From Phycisphaerales bacterium (GTDB lineage: Bacteria; Planctomycetota; Phycisphaerae; Phycisphaerales; UBA1924), in NCBI GenBank assembly GCA_007693765.1, contig RECZ01000090.1, forward strand, positions 1-39,826: a DNA stretch of 39,826 nucleotides, given 5' to 3'. Under the pieces are notes generated by a model. The model had not been told where the DNA came from. It was given only the letters and a program-made list of their open reading frames with translations, and did not search any database. Both the position numbers and the translations under genes were made by a program. Shown here in pieces: positions 31,490 through 39,295 of the stretch (positions are counted from its first letter, which is position 1; every line of letters begins with the position of its first letter).

Positions 31490-33167
31490 TGTCGCCACAG
31501 CCGCCGAGCCGCACCCCATGACGCCACCGCCCCCGCCACCGCCACACCGCGACGACGATCACGCCGCCGACGAGCGCGCGCACCGGGGCGTCTTCTCCGC
31601 GATCCGCACGGTCGCCGGCTTCACGCTCTTGAGTCGATTCGGCGGCCTGCTGCGCGACGTCACCACCGCCCGTGTCTTCGGCGACACGGCGATCGCCAGC
31701 GCGTTCGCCTTCGCGTTCCTCATCCCCAACGTCTTCCGGCGGCTCTTCGGCGAGGGCGCTCTGGCCGCGGCCTTCATCCCCGAGTACGCCCGCCTCGACG
31801 CCCAAGACCCGGCCCTCGCCGCCCGCTTCGCGTCGTTCACCATGGGCATGCTCGTGGTCGTCACCAGCGCTATCGCCATCCTCGCCGACGCGGCCATCTT
31901 CCTCGCCATCGCCCTCACCGACCCCGGCGAGAACACCCGCCTCGTGCTCGAGCTCACGGCGATCATGCTGCTGTACATGCCCATGATCTGCGCCGTCGCC
32001 GTGCTCGGCGGCATCCTGCAGGTGCACGGGCGCTTCGCGATCGTCGCGTTCTCGCCGGTGCTGCTCAACGCCTGCATCATCGCCGGGGCGTTGTTGGCGA
32101 TCGGGCCGATGGGGCTCGACCCGCGCGGCGCGACGTACGTGGTGTCGGGCGGCGTGCTGCTCTCGGGCGTCGTGCAACTGCTCTGGTCGCTCGCCGCCAT
32201 CCGCAGGCACGTGCGGTGGACGCTCGCCTTCGCGGGCTCACGCGACTCGGTGCGCACCATGCTCCGCCGCTTCGTCCCCGCCGCCATCGGGCTGGGCACG
32301 CTGCAGCTCAACACCCTGTTCGACGGGTTCATCGCCTCTTGGCCGATCCTCGTCGGGCCGACGATCCTCGGCGTGGCGTACCCGCTCGACGAGGCCAGCG
32401 CGGGCATCATCTCCTACTCGCAGCGGCTCTACCAGTTCCCGCTGGGCGTCTTCGGCATCGCGGTGGCGACGGCCGTCTTCCCGGCGCTCTCCCGCGCCGC
32501 CGATCAGCCCCGCCTCTTCACCGAGATGCTGCGCCGCGGCGTGCGCCTCAGCCTATTCATCGCGCTGCCCGCGACGCTGGGCCTCCTGCTCGTCCGGCAC
32601 GACCTCGCCTACGTGCTCTTCCGCGGCGGCAACTTCTCCGAGGCGGGCGTGGACCGCGCCGCGTTCATCCTGCTCGGCTACGCGCCCGCGGTGTGGGCGT
32701 ACTCCCTCTCGCACGTCTTCATCCGCGCCTTCTACGCCCGCGGCGACACCGTCACGCCGCTGCGCATCGCGGTGTCCATGGTCGCGCTCAATCTCCTCGG
32801 CAACGTCACCCTCATCTGGATCCCCGGGCTGGGCGAGGCGGGGCTGGCGTGGTCCACGGCGATCTCCTCGACGGTCCACGCCCTGCTGCTGATGCGCAGC
32901 GCCCGCCGGCTCACCGACGGAGCGCCCGCAGTCGACCGCACCACGATGCAAGCGCTCGGCGTCAGCCTCGCGCTCGCCGTGGGCATGGCGTTTATCGTCG
33001 GCCTGTTCATGCTCGCCGTGCCGCGTCTCGACGGCTGGACGCACGCGCTGCTCCGCCTGCTCGGCGCCTGCGCCCTCGGGTCCGCGGCCTACATCGCCGG
33101 GGCGGTCGCACTGCAACGCACCGAGCTGCGCTGGCTGCTCTCGCGCCGGAGCGACCCCGACGCCTGA
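31467..33167 (+). CDS. murJ: Lipid II flippase MurJ (MviN family)
   Basis: 566 aa if started at the ATG at 31467, which overlaps the VanZ-like frame by 23 nt; an ATG at 31518 is the alternative and neither has a clear ribosome binding site. A cytoplasmic Pro/His/Asp-rich leader (about 1-45) precedes the MurJ core of some 14 membrane helices. The opening T-L-L-S-R-F-G-G-L-L-R-D-V and F-L-I-P-N-V-F-R-R-L-F-G-E-G-A-L-A-A-A-F-I-P are typical. It flips lipid II for peptidoglycan assembly. Presence of murJ fits the view that many planctomycetes make peptidoglycan. Confidence 0.92.
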   Translation: MTVPADPSVATAAEPHPMTPPPPPPPHRDDDHAADERAHRGVFSAIRTVAGFTLLSRFGGLLRDVTTARVFGDTAIASAFAFAFLIPNVFRRLFGEGALAAAFIPEYARLDAQDPALAARFASFTMGMLVVVTSAIAILADAAIFLAIALTDPGENTRLVLELTAIMLLYMPMICAVAVLGGILQVHGRFAIVAFSPVLLNACIIAGALLAIGPMGLDPRGATYVVSGGVLLSGVVQLLWSLAAIRRHVRWTLAFAGSRDSVRTMLRRFVPAAIGLGTLQLNTLFDGFIASWPILVGPTILGVAYPLDEASAGIISYSQRLYQFPLGVFGIAVATAVFPALSRAADQPRLFTEMLRRGVRLSLFIALPATLGLLLVRHDLAYVLFRGGNFSEAGVDRAAFILLGYAPAVWAYSLSHVFIRAFYARGDTVTPLRIAVSMVALNLLGNVTLIWIPGLGEAGLAWSTAISSTVHALLLMRSARRLTDGAPAVDRTTMQALGVSLALAVGMAFIVGLFMLAVPRLDGWTHALLRLLGACALGSAAYIAGAVALQRTELRWLLSRRSDPDA

Positions 33168-33186
33168 CCCGCAGGCCGCACCGGAC

Positions 33187-34116
33187 TCAACAGGGGGCCG
33201 GTTCGATCTCTTCGCCGTGCGCGATCATCACCCGATCGCGCCCGGCGTTCTTCGCCGCGTAGAGCGCCTTATCGGCGGCCTCCATCCACGCGCTCGGCTC
33301 CCACGACCCGCCCACGCCGCGATCGGCCACGCCGAACGAGCAGGTGATGGCGCGATCGGGGTGCCGGGGCCAACACACGCCCGCGAGGCTCGCGCGGATC
33401 CGCTCCAGCACCGCGATGCTCTCCTCGACGGTCGTGTCGGGCAGGAGCAGCGCGAACTCCTCGCCGCCGAGCCGGAAGGCCACATCCGCCTCACGCAGCT
33501 CGCCCAAGAGGATGTCCGCAAAGCCCTCGAGCACGGCGTCGCCGGCAGAGTGGCCGTAGGTGTCGTTGACGCTTTTGAAGTGATCGAGATCGCCGTAGGC
33601 CAGTGCGAGCGGGGCGCCGTGGCGCGCTGAAGTGGCGAGCGCATCGGCGAGGCGGGCGTCGAAGTGCTCCCGGTTCCACAGGCCCGTGAGGCCGTCGATT
33701 TGCGCCCGCCGCGCGAGCATTTCCAGCAGCCGCTGCGTGCGGAGCGCCACGCGGAGACGCGCGCTCAGCTCGTAGTGATCGAACGGCTTGCAGACGTAAT
33801 CCACCGCGCCCATGTCGAGGCCGCGGACCTTATCTTTCGCGTCGTCGCTGCCAGAGAGCACGATCACGGGGATGCTGTGCGTGCGGTCGTTGTCCTTGAG
33901 GTGGCGGAGCACCTCGAAGCCGTCCATGCCGGGCAAGCCGAGGTCAAGGAGGATCAGCGCCGGCGGATCGGCGAGGACCGCGGCGAGGCCCTCGGCGCCG
34001 CTCGCCGCGGACTCCAGCACGAGCCCCTCACGCTCCAGACGCGCACGCAGAATCGCGTGAATGTCCTCCGAGTCGTCGATCGCCAGCACGCGAGTTACGG
34101 GGGCACTACCGGACAT
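33187..34116 (-). CDS. Response regulator with GGDEF output (REC-diguanylate cyclase)
   Basis: 309 aa from the ATG at 34116, chosen because AGGA lies 8 nt upstream; two earlier in-frame ATGs lack this. The receiver domain (8-125) has acidic pair D14-D15, phospho-acceptor D58 in L-I-L-L-D-L-G-L-P-G-M-D-G, and Lys110 in C-K-P-F-D. The GGDEF domain (137-300) has D-G-L-T-G-L-W-N-R, D-L-D-H-F-K-S-V-N-D and GGEEF at 217-221. The inhibitory RxxD (R208-E-A-D211) lies exactly five residues before the signature. Phosphorylation should drive c-di-GMP synthesis with product feedback. The Hpt gene 64 nt upstream is a candidate phosphodonor. Confidence 0.92.
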   Translation of the reverse strand: MSGSAPVTRVLAIDDSEDIHAILRARLEREGLVLESAASGAEGLAAVLADPPALILLDLGLPGMDGFEVLRHLKDNDRTHSIPVIVLSGSDDAKDKVRGLDMGAVDYVCKPFDHYELSARLRVALRTQRLLEMLARRAQIDGLTGLWNREHFDARLADALATSARHGAPLALAYGDLDHFKSVNDTYGHSAGDAVLEGFADILLGELREADVAFRLGGEEFALLLPDTTVEESIAVLERIRASLAGVCWPRHPDRAITCSFGVADRGVGGSWEPSAWMEAADKALYAAKNAGRDRVMIAHGEEIEPAPC

Positions 34117-34180
34117 GGCGGACATCCTGGGTGGGAGAGAAACGGAACGCTTACCTGCTCGACCGATATCCCCGGATGAT

Positions 34181-34519
34181 TCAGACACTGGCCCTGCGGC
34201 ACAGCGAGGCGAGCTCGTCCATGCTCGCGCGCAACTCTTCGTGCGAAGCGCCCGCGTCCACCGATCGCTCCAGCGCGCCCGCGGCGGCGCTGATCGGATC
34301 GAACCCGTAGCCGCCGCCGGCGCCCTTGAGCTGATGCGCCGCCCGGCGGAGCTCCGCCGTCTCGCCCCCGAGCAACAACGACTCGAGAAGCGTCACCCGC
34401 TTGCCCAGCGACTCGACGAACTGGCCCACCAGCTCGCGCATGTCGGGATCATCCGCCAGTGTGCTACGGAGCTCGCCGCCATTGCGGAGCGCGTGCGGCC
34501 GGGTGTCGGGCTGGTGCAT
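34181..34519 (-). CDS. Histidine phosphotransfer (Hpt) domain protein
   Basis: 112 aa from the ATG at 34519, which has GGAG 8 nt upstream. The single domain is a four-helix Hpt bundle with phospho-acceptor His62 in A-H-Q-L-K-G-A-G-G-G-Y-G-F, matching the H-x-L-K-G-x-x-x-x-x-G pattern. Stand-alone Hpt proteins shuttle phosphate between a hybrid kinase receiver and another response regulator. The downstream REC-GGDEF gene, probably in the same transcript, is the obvious receiver. The donor is not evident: the nearby histidine kinase lacks an obvious intact receiver. Confidence 0.88.
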   Translation of the reverse strand: MHQPDTRPHALRNGGELRSTLADDPDMRELVGQFVESLGKRVTLLESLLLGGETAELRRAAHQLKGAGGGYGFDPISAAAGALERSVDAGASHEELRASMDELASLCRRASV

Positions 34520-34923
34520 GGTCGTCGCTCCGGGCGGGTACATCCCTGATCCCGCCGAGGTTCCTCCGGTCATCGACCACAACGCCCCCCGGGTTCACCC
34601 TTGTCTCTTGTTCACAACCGCCCCATGCCGGTGCGAGGATCGCCCCCCCCGGTTTGCAGGTCGCCGATTCGGCAAGGGCGGCGGCGGGAAGCGCACGGCT
34701 TCGCACATACCCAGAGCACTCGATCGCAAGAGGGCGAGCGACCCTGCAAGACGTTCCCGCGTGCACATCCGCTGCGCGAGGCCACTGCCTTCGCAGAGGC
34801 GTAGACGTGCAGAAGTTGACGGCCGTTCCGACGCCCTCCACACGACACAGCGGCCGGCCGGGGAGCAGCGCAGGGTCAACCGGAGAGGAGCGACGGCACA
34901 GGCGCGAGGCCCGATGCTTGCGA
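34520..34923. other. 404-nt gene-free region between the two signalling operons
   Basis: No reading frame here shows recognisable protein features. It should hold the promoter of the Hpt/REC-GGDEF pair and the 3' end of the kinase/regulator transcript. A short palindrome TTGT-TC-ACAA is visible near 34608-34617. A 7-bp inverted repeat CGAGGCC/GGCCTCG (34905-34911 with 34927-34933) spans the stop of the LuxR-type gene but has no T-run. Nothing else was recognised. Confidence 0.35.
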
Positions 34924-35715
34924 TCAGGCCTCGGCCAAACCCTCGCGTATCGCGTAACGGAGGAGGTCTGTCCGGGTGGAGACGCCCAGCTTCCTCATCA
35001 TGCGTTCCTGATGCCCGTCGATGGTCTTGGCGCTGCGGAAGAGAGTCGCCGCGATCTCGCTCCGAGACAACCCCTTGCCGATCAAGCGCAACACCTCGAT
35101 CTCTCGCGCGGTGAGCGATTCGAGCGCAGACCTTGGCGCACTGGCGTCCGCAGCGCGAGGCCGCGCCGCGCCGAGTTTCGTCGAGGCGAGACGCTGCCGC
35201 ACCTTGGGCCCCATGACGAAGGCGCCGCCCTCGCTCGCCGCAACTTCCTTCACGCCGTCGACGATCGCTTCGAGGTCGTCGGCTTTGGAGAAGTAGCCCC
35301 ACGCCCCGCACTTGTACGCCGCGGCGAGATACCCGTCGCGGATGTGCGCGCTGAGAAAGACGCACTTCGCTTCCGGTCGGCTGGTCCTGAGGCGGTCGGC
35401 CGCCTCGAAAACATCGGGGCCCGGCATCTCGATGTCGAGCAGGACGACATCGGGGCGCAATCGGTCGGCCTCTTGAAGCAGGTGCGCCGCGGATGAAAGA
35501 CTCCCGACGACGCACACGCCGCCATCGACGCCGAAATGCGTCTTCAGCCCCTCGATGAGCACGGCGTGGTCATCAACGCACAGCACGCGGACGCCGACCG
35601 TGGGATCAGGTTCGGACGGCGTGGCGCGCTTCGCGGCACGGGCGACGTCGGGTTGCGTGCGCGAATCGGCGCCGCCCATGCTCATCGACGCAGCGGATCG
35701 TTGCGTGCGTTTCAT
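34924..35715 (-). CDS. LuxR/NarL-type response regulator
   Basis: 263 aa. A 40-residue polar N-terminal extension precedes the receiver domain (about 42-160), with acidic pair D48-D49, phospho-acceptor D94 in V-L-L-D-I-E-M-P and Lys144. The C-terminal helix-turn-helix (about 198-258) has L-T-A-R-E-I-E-V-L-R-L-I-G-K-G-L-S and S-A-K-T-I-D-G-H-Q-E-R-M-M-R-K-L-G-V, typical of NarL/FixJ regulators. Its ATG overlaps the stop of the histidine kinase gene by ATGA, so the two form a coupled two-component pair. With the FixL-like PAS of the kinase, a FixL-FixJ-type arrangement is possible. Confidence 0.92.
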   Translation of the reverse strand: MKRTQRSAASMSMGGADSRTQPDVARAAKRATPSEPDPTVGVRVLCVDDHAVLIEGLKTHFGVDGGVCVVGSLSSAAHLLQEADRLRPDVVLLDIEMPGPDVFEAADRLRTSRPEAKCVFLSAHIRDGYLAAAYKCGAWGYFSKADDLEAIVDGVKEVAASEGGAFVMGPKVRQRLASTKLGAARPRAADASAPRSALESLTAREIEVLRLIGKGLSRSEIAATLFRSAKTIDGHQERMMRKLGVSTRTDLLRYAIREGLAEA

Positions 35716-37913
35716 CTTGCTGTCGCCTCCGGGAAGTCCGCACGGAGCGCTTCGGCTACGAGCGCACGCACCGCATCAACCTCACCATTATTGATGATCA
35801 CGTGCGCATCGAGCGAATTCCATACGTCCATGTGCTCTTGACCTGGCCGGACGAAGACGATGAGCCGCCCGCCGGGCGATCGCACGCGCCAACTCTGCGC
35901 CGTCCGGGCGTCCACCGCGTTGGGATCGACGATCCATACCCTCGCGTCGCCCGGCCCATTCCCGACGTCCACGACCGCACGCCCCGCGGATTCGCACAGA
36001 TCGCGAACGAGCATTGCAGCGCGACCGTCCCGCATGGTGAGCGCGATCTTCGATTCGCCGTCGCACACGGACGCGGGCCCGTCGGGCTCGACAGCGGGAA
36101 ATGTCATGGTGAACGTGGAGCCGACTCCCGGCTCGGACTCGACCCGGATGGAGCCGCCCGCGCGGTCGACGACCTTGTGCACAAGCGGCAACCCGAGACC
36201 GGTGCCCATGCTGCGCGCCTTTGTCGTGTAAAACATCTCAAACACACACCGCTTGACGTCCTCGGTCATGCCGATTCCGTTGTCGGAGACGGCGATGCGC
36301 ACGATCCCGCGTCCCGCGTCGTCGGTGGCTCTTTCAGCGACGATGCGGACCAGGCCCTGCTTCCGCTTCCGCGCCGGCGGGCCGGGGATCGCCTCACCCG
36401 CGTTCACGACAAGGTTCAGCACGGCCTGGGTGAGCCCGTGCGCGGGCACGCCGACCCTCGGCAGCGCAGGCTCGAACTTCCACACGACCCGCACGTGCTT
36501 CGGCACGGCCTTGGAGAGCAGCGAACCGACGCTGTCCCGCCACTCAACGAGATCGGTCGAGCCACGCTCGTCGGCGTCTTGGTCGGGGTTCATCGCGAGG
36601 TAGTGAAGCCCGTCGGCGAGTTGTTGCAGGTACGACACACTCTTGCGGACGGCCTCAATATGGGCGTGCGCCATCTCGGACAGCGCACCCCGATCGTGTT
36701 CCACACGCAGCGCATTCAGCCGCGCACGCACGGGCAACAGCACGTTGTTCATATCGTGGCCAAGACCCGCCGCGAGCGTGCCGATCGACGCCATTCGGTC
36801 TACAAGACGCAATCGCTCCCGACTCTTCATCAGTTCGTGCGTGCGATGCTCGACCGTTTCCTCGAGCCGCAACCGGTGCTCCGCCAGGGCTTCCTCCACC
36901 TGCTTGCGCAGGATGAGCGGGCCGAGCGGCGCGATGGCCGACCGCACGAGATCGAGCATTCTCCGATCCTCGCGCCGCGCGCGGCGCACGAAGAACACGA
37001 GCACGCCGATCGTCTCGTTGTCGGCCCGGACCGGAACGGCCGCGGCGGCGTTCAGGCACGCCTCACGCGCCTCCTCCAGGCGACAGAACTCCGTATCGCT
37101 CAGACGCGATAGGTCGCCGAACCAGACCGCGCGTTGCTCCGCCCATGCGCGCCCGGGGAGCCCGACTCCACGCACGAACCGGCATCGTTGCCCGGCCTCG
37201 GAAAACTGTCGGTAATCGTGGCCGGGACGGCCCCAGCACGCGGCGAGCGCGAGCGAGTCATCCGCTTCGTTCGCCGTCCACAACTCGCCGTAATCCCACC
37301 CGGTGGCGTCGGCGATGATTTGGATCGTTTCGACGAAGGCGCCCGCAACGCTCGTCGCGGCGCCGATGGCCACCGCGAGGGTCTGGATGAGCCGCAGCTC
37401 GCCCTCGAGCCGCTTGCGCTCGGAGATGTCCTTGATGATGCCCACGAAGAACGGCGCGTCGGACCCGGGCACATCGACGCGCGACACGGAGAGCTCGATT
37501 GGGAACCGATCGCCGCATTTGCGCACGGCCTCAAACTCACGCGTGCGTCCGAGGATGTTCGTTTCACCCGTGCGCCGGTGCTTCACGAGGTACCCCTCGT
37601 GTGCGGAGCGGTGCGGCTCGGGCATCAGCATGTTCACGTCACGCCCCACGAGTTCATCGGGCGCCCAACCAAAGACACGATATACCGAATCGCTGGCAGA
37701 TCGGATGACGCCGTATGCGTCGATCGTGATGATCGGGTCGAGCGCCGCGGCGAGCACGGCGTGATCGTGCGCCGCGATCAGCGCGGGGTCGTGTTCCGTG
37801 AATCGGTGCGCGCCGTCGTTGGCGGCGTCGAGATCGCCCGCGTGCGAAGGCGCGGAGCCATCATCGTCGAGCGACGATCGACGACCGTCGGCGCTGTTCG
37901 TATTCGCGGCCAT
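35712..37913 (-). CDS. PAS-GAF sensor histidine kinase with FixL-like PAS domain
   Basis: 733 aa from the ATG at 37913; no membrane segment, so probably cytoplasmic. The PAS domain (about 45-165) contains L-M-P-E-P-H-R-S-A-H-E-G-Y-L. H105 aligns with the proximal haem His200 of Bradyrhizobium FixL and R125 with distal Arg220, at the same 20-residue spacing. A GAF domain follows (about 172-335), then a short coiled coil. The kinase core has H386 in G-L-G-H-D-M-N-N, N-box Asn504, S-D-N-G-I-G-M (D544), F-Y-T-T-K and G-T-G-L-G-L-P-L. Residues 615-733 resemble a degenerate receiver. It is coupled to the downstream LuxR-type regulator. Haem binding is inferred. Confidence 0.9.
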   Translation of the reverse strand: MAANTNSADGRRSSLDDDGSAPSHAGDLDAANDGAHRFTEHDPALIAAHDHAVLAAALDPIITIDAYGVIRSASDSVYRVFGWAPDELVGRDVNMLMPEPHRSAHEGYLVKHRRTGETNILGRTREFEAVRKCGDRFPIELSVSRVDVPGSDAPFFVGIIKDISERKRLEGELRLIQTLAVAIGAATSVAGAFVETIQIIADATGWDYGELWTANEADDSLALAACWGRPGHDYRQFSEAGQRCRFVRGVGLPGRAWAEQRAVWFGDLSRLSDTEFCRLEEAREACLNAAAAVPVRADNETIGVLVFFVRRARREDRRMLDLVRSAIAPLGPLILRKQVEEALAEHRLRLEETVEHRTHELMKSRERLRLVDRMASIGTLAAGLGHDMNNVLLPVRARLNALRVEHDRGALSEMAHAHIEAVRKSVSYLQQLADGLHYLAMNPDQDADERGSTDLVEWRDSVGSLLSKAVPKHVRVVWKFEPALPRVGVPAHGLTQAVLNLVVNAGEAIPGPPARKRKQGLVRIVAERATDDAGRGIVRIAVSDNGIGMTEDVKRCVFEMFYTTKARSMGTGLGLPLVHKVVDRAGGSIRVESEPGVGSTFTMTFPAVEPDGPASVCDGESKIALTMRDGRAAMLVRDLCESAGRAVVDVGNGPGDARVWIVDPNAVDARTAQSWRVRSPGGRLIVFVRPGQEHMDVWNSLDAHVIINNGEVDAVRALVAEALRADFPEATAR

Positions 37914-37920
37914 GACAGGA

Positions 37921-37926
37921 ATTCTA
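37921..37926 (-). promoter_or_regulatory. Putative -10 box (TAGAAT) for a leaderless kinase transcript
   Basis: On the minus strand TAGAAT (37926 to 37921) is followed by 7 nt and the ATG at 37913. No Shine-Dalgarno sequence is present. This supports the start choice over the in-frame ATG at 38012. Confidence 0.45.
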
Positions 37927-38051
37927 GCCGGCGACGCCCGGCGCATCCGCTGTCCCGATAGGGGAAATTTCCGGGTGGTCTCCGCGATCGTCGGGGGGCA
38001 TGATCTGAGCAATGAAATAACGCATCAACCGCGACGAGCCGGAGACCGCCC

Positions 38052-38396
38052 ATGACGCAATTTACAATCCGTCCAATGTCGAACCCCGCCCTCGAGATCG
38101 ACGTGACCCACCGCTTGGTCGCGGCGATCGCCGAGGAGCTCTGGCGAGCATGCGGCGGAAACGACGAACTGAACTGGCTCGAAGCGGAGCAGCACCTGAT
38201 GGCGATCGCGCAACGAATGGACGCCGCAGATGCGCCCACCGCACGCGGCGCATCATCCGATTGGCCGGTGGCCGACCGGCCGCGCATACCGTCGAAGCGC
38301 CTCGACCGCTTGGAGGCGTCTCCCGCGCGGCGACGTTCGGAGCACGTCGGAGCGCAGATGAAGCATCAACTGCCCCGCGCGTCGGCGGTGGCCTGA
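38052..38396 (+). CDS. Small DUF2934-like protein
   Basis: 114 aa from the ATG at 38052, which has GGAG 7 nt upstream. Residues 22-51 (L-V-A-A-I-A-E-E-L-W-R-A-C-G-G-N then L-N-W-L-E-A-E-Q-H-L) follow the DUF2934 layout of a helix, short turn, W-L-x-A-E and second helix, with a shortened turn. The C-terminal 50 residues are Arg/Ala/Ser-rich and probably disordered. Function of the family is unknown. It opens a row of four small same-strand genes ending with a second DUF2934 gene. Confidence 0.6.
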   Translation: MTQFTIRPMSNPALEIDVTHRLVAAIAEELWRACGGNDELNWLEAEQHLMAIAQRMDAADAPTARGASSDWPVADRPRIPSKRLDRLEASPARRRSEHVGAQMKHQLPRASAVA

Positions 38397-38469
38397 GCGC
38401 GGAGAGAACGCCGCGCACCAGATGTGCGGCGCGAGAGGGGTGTTTTTGTCTTGCAGCGCACGGACAGTG

Positions 38470-38700
38470 ATGGCGATCTACGGCATCCGTGACAACGAGG
38501 GACGCGAGCGCGTGGAGGAGTCGCTCGAGTCCACGATTGGAGCGATCTCGGTGGATGTGAGTTCGTTCCTGGGGCGAGCGGTTGTCGAGCACGCCGCGTC
38601 GTGCCCGCCGAACAGGCTGCTGCGATCCGTCGAAGACGCTGGCTGCTTCGCCGAGATTCTGTCCGTGCGCAAATCAACGCTGATGTTCGGTTATTTCTGA
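38470..38700 (+). CDS. Small HMA-like domain protein lacking the CxxC metal site
   Basis: 76 aa from the ATG at 38470. The layout matches a heavy-metal-associated ferredoxin-like fold: an I-Y-G-I strand, R-E-R-V-E-E-S-L helix, I-G-A-I-S-V-D-V strand, G-R-A-V-V-E-H strand, L-L-R-S-V-E-D-A-G helix and F-A-E-I-L strand. The loop that would read G-M-x-C-x-x-C reads G-I-R-D-N-E-G, so both metal cysteines are replaced. The ribosome binding site is weak and a GTG directly before the ATG is possible. It is 43 nt before the CBS gene. The domain call is by eye and needs a profile search. Confidence 0.55.
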   Translation: MAIYGIRDNEGRERVEESLESTIGAISVDVSSFLGRAVVEHAASCPPNRLLRSVEDAGCFAEILSVRKSTLMFGYF

Positions 38701-38743
38701 GCGCACACCCGCACGATCACACCCGCACCCCAAGGAGCGACCC

Positions 38744-39214
38744 ATGCCCAGCGCCACAACGAAGCACACAGCCAAGGACGTCATGACGCCCGATCCGGTG
38801 TGCATCCGCCCGTCGGCGACCATCCGCGAACTGGCGCGCTTGTTCGAGGTCAACGAGATCTCCGGCGCGCCGGTGATCAATCAGGCCGGGATGTTGATCG
38901 GCGTCGTTTCCAAGACGGACCTCATCCGCAAATGCGCCGAGGGCACGGTGGACATCCCGCCCGCCTACCTGTTCGAAGCGCTGGCCGAGCAGGGCGAGAA
39001 CGACGAGGAGGAAAACGAATACATCCCTGAGCCGATCGTCTGCGTCGAAGACTTCATGACCGAACACCCCCTGACCGTCACGCCCGAAACCCCCTTGCGG
39101 GAGATCGCGCGAGCGATGGTCGACGGCAGGTTTCATCGGGTCGTAGTGGTGAACGAGGAAAGCGCGCCGATCGGCGTGATCACCACGTTGGACCTGCTCG
39201 CGACGTTCTCCTGA
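38744..39214 (+). CDS. CBS-domain pair protein
   Basis: 156 aa made of two CBS motifs and little else. The first (about 10-65) has V-M-T-P-D-P-V-C-I-R-P-S-A-T-I-R-E and G-A-P-V-I-N-Q-A-G-M-L-I-G-V-V-S-K-T-D-L. The second (about 100-155) has F-M-T-E-H-P-L-T-V-T-P-E-T-P-L-R-E and G-V-I-T-T-L-D-L. An acidic linker with E-N-D-E-E-E-N-E separates them. Such stand-alone Bateman modules bind adenine nucleotides and often regulate partners under energy or stress conditions. AAGGAG lies 6 nt before the ATG. The partner is unknown. Confidence 0.9.
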   Translation: MPSATTKHTAKDVMTPDPVCIRPSATIRELARLFEVNEISGAPVINQAGMLIGVVSKTDLIRKCAEGTVDIPPAYLFEALAEQGENDEEENEYIPEPIVCVEDFMTEHPLTVTPETPLREIARAMVDGRFHRVVVVNEESAPIGVITTLDLLATFS

Positions 39215-39295
39215 TCGTCAAAGATCCGCACCGCGGAACGCCGCACGACCCTCGTAATGCACACCCGATTGATCTATACAACTCCGGAGGCGCAT

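Noticed and set aside
34905-34933. 7-bp inverted repeat around the stop of the LuxR-type regulator
   Set aside because: 15-nt loop, no T-run, and half of it is coding; not supported as a terminator.
38408-38446. Imperfect hairpin followed by T5 after the first DUF2934-like gene
   Set aside because: The stem has central mismatches and the T-run starts about 9 nt after it, so it is not a convincing intrinsic terminator.
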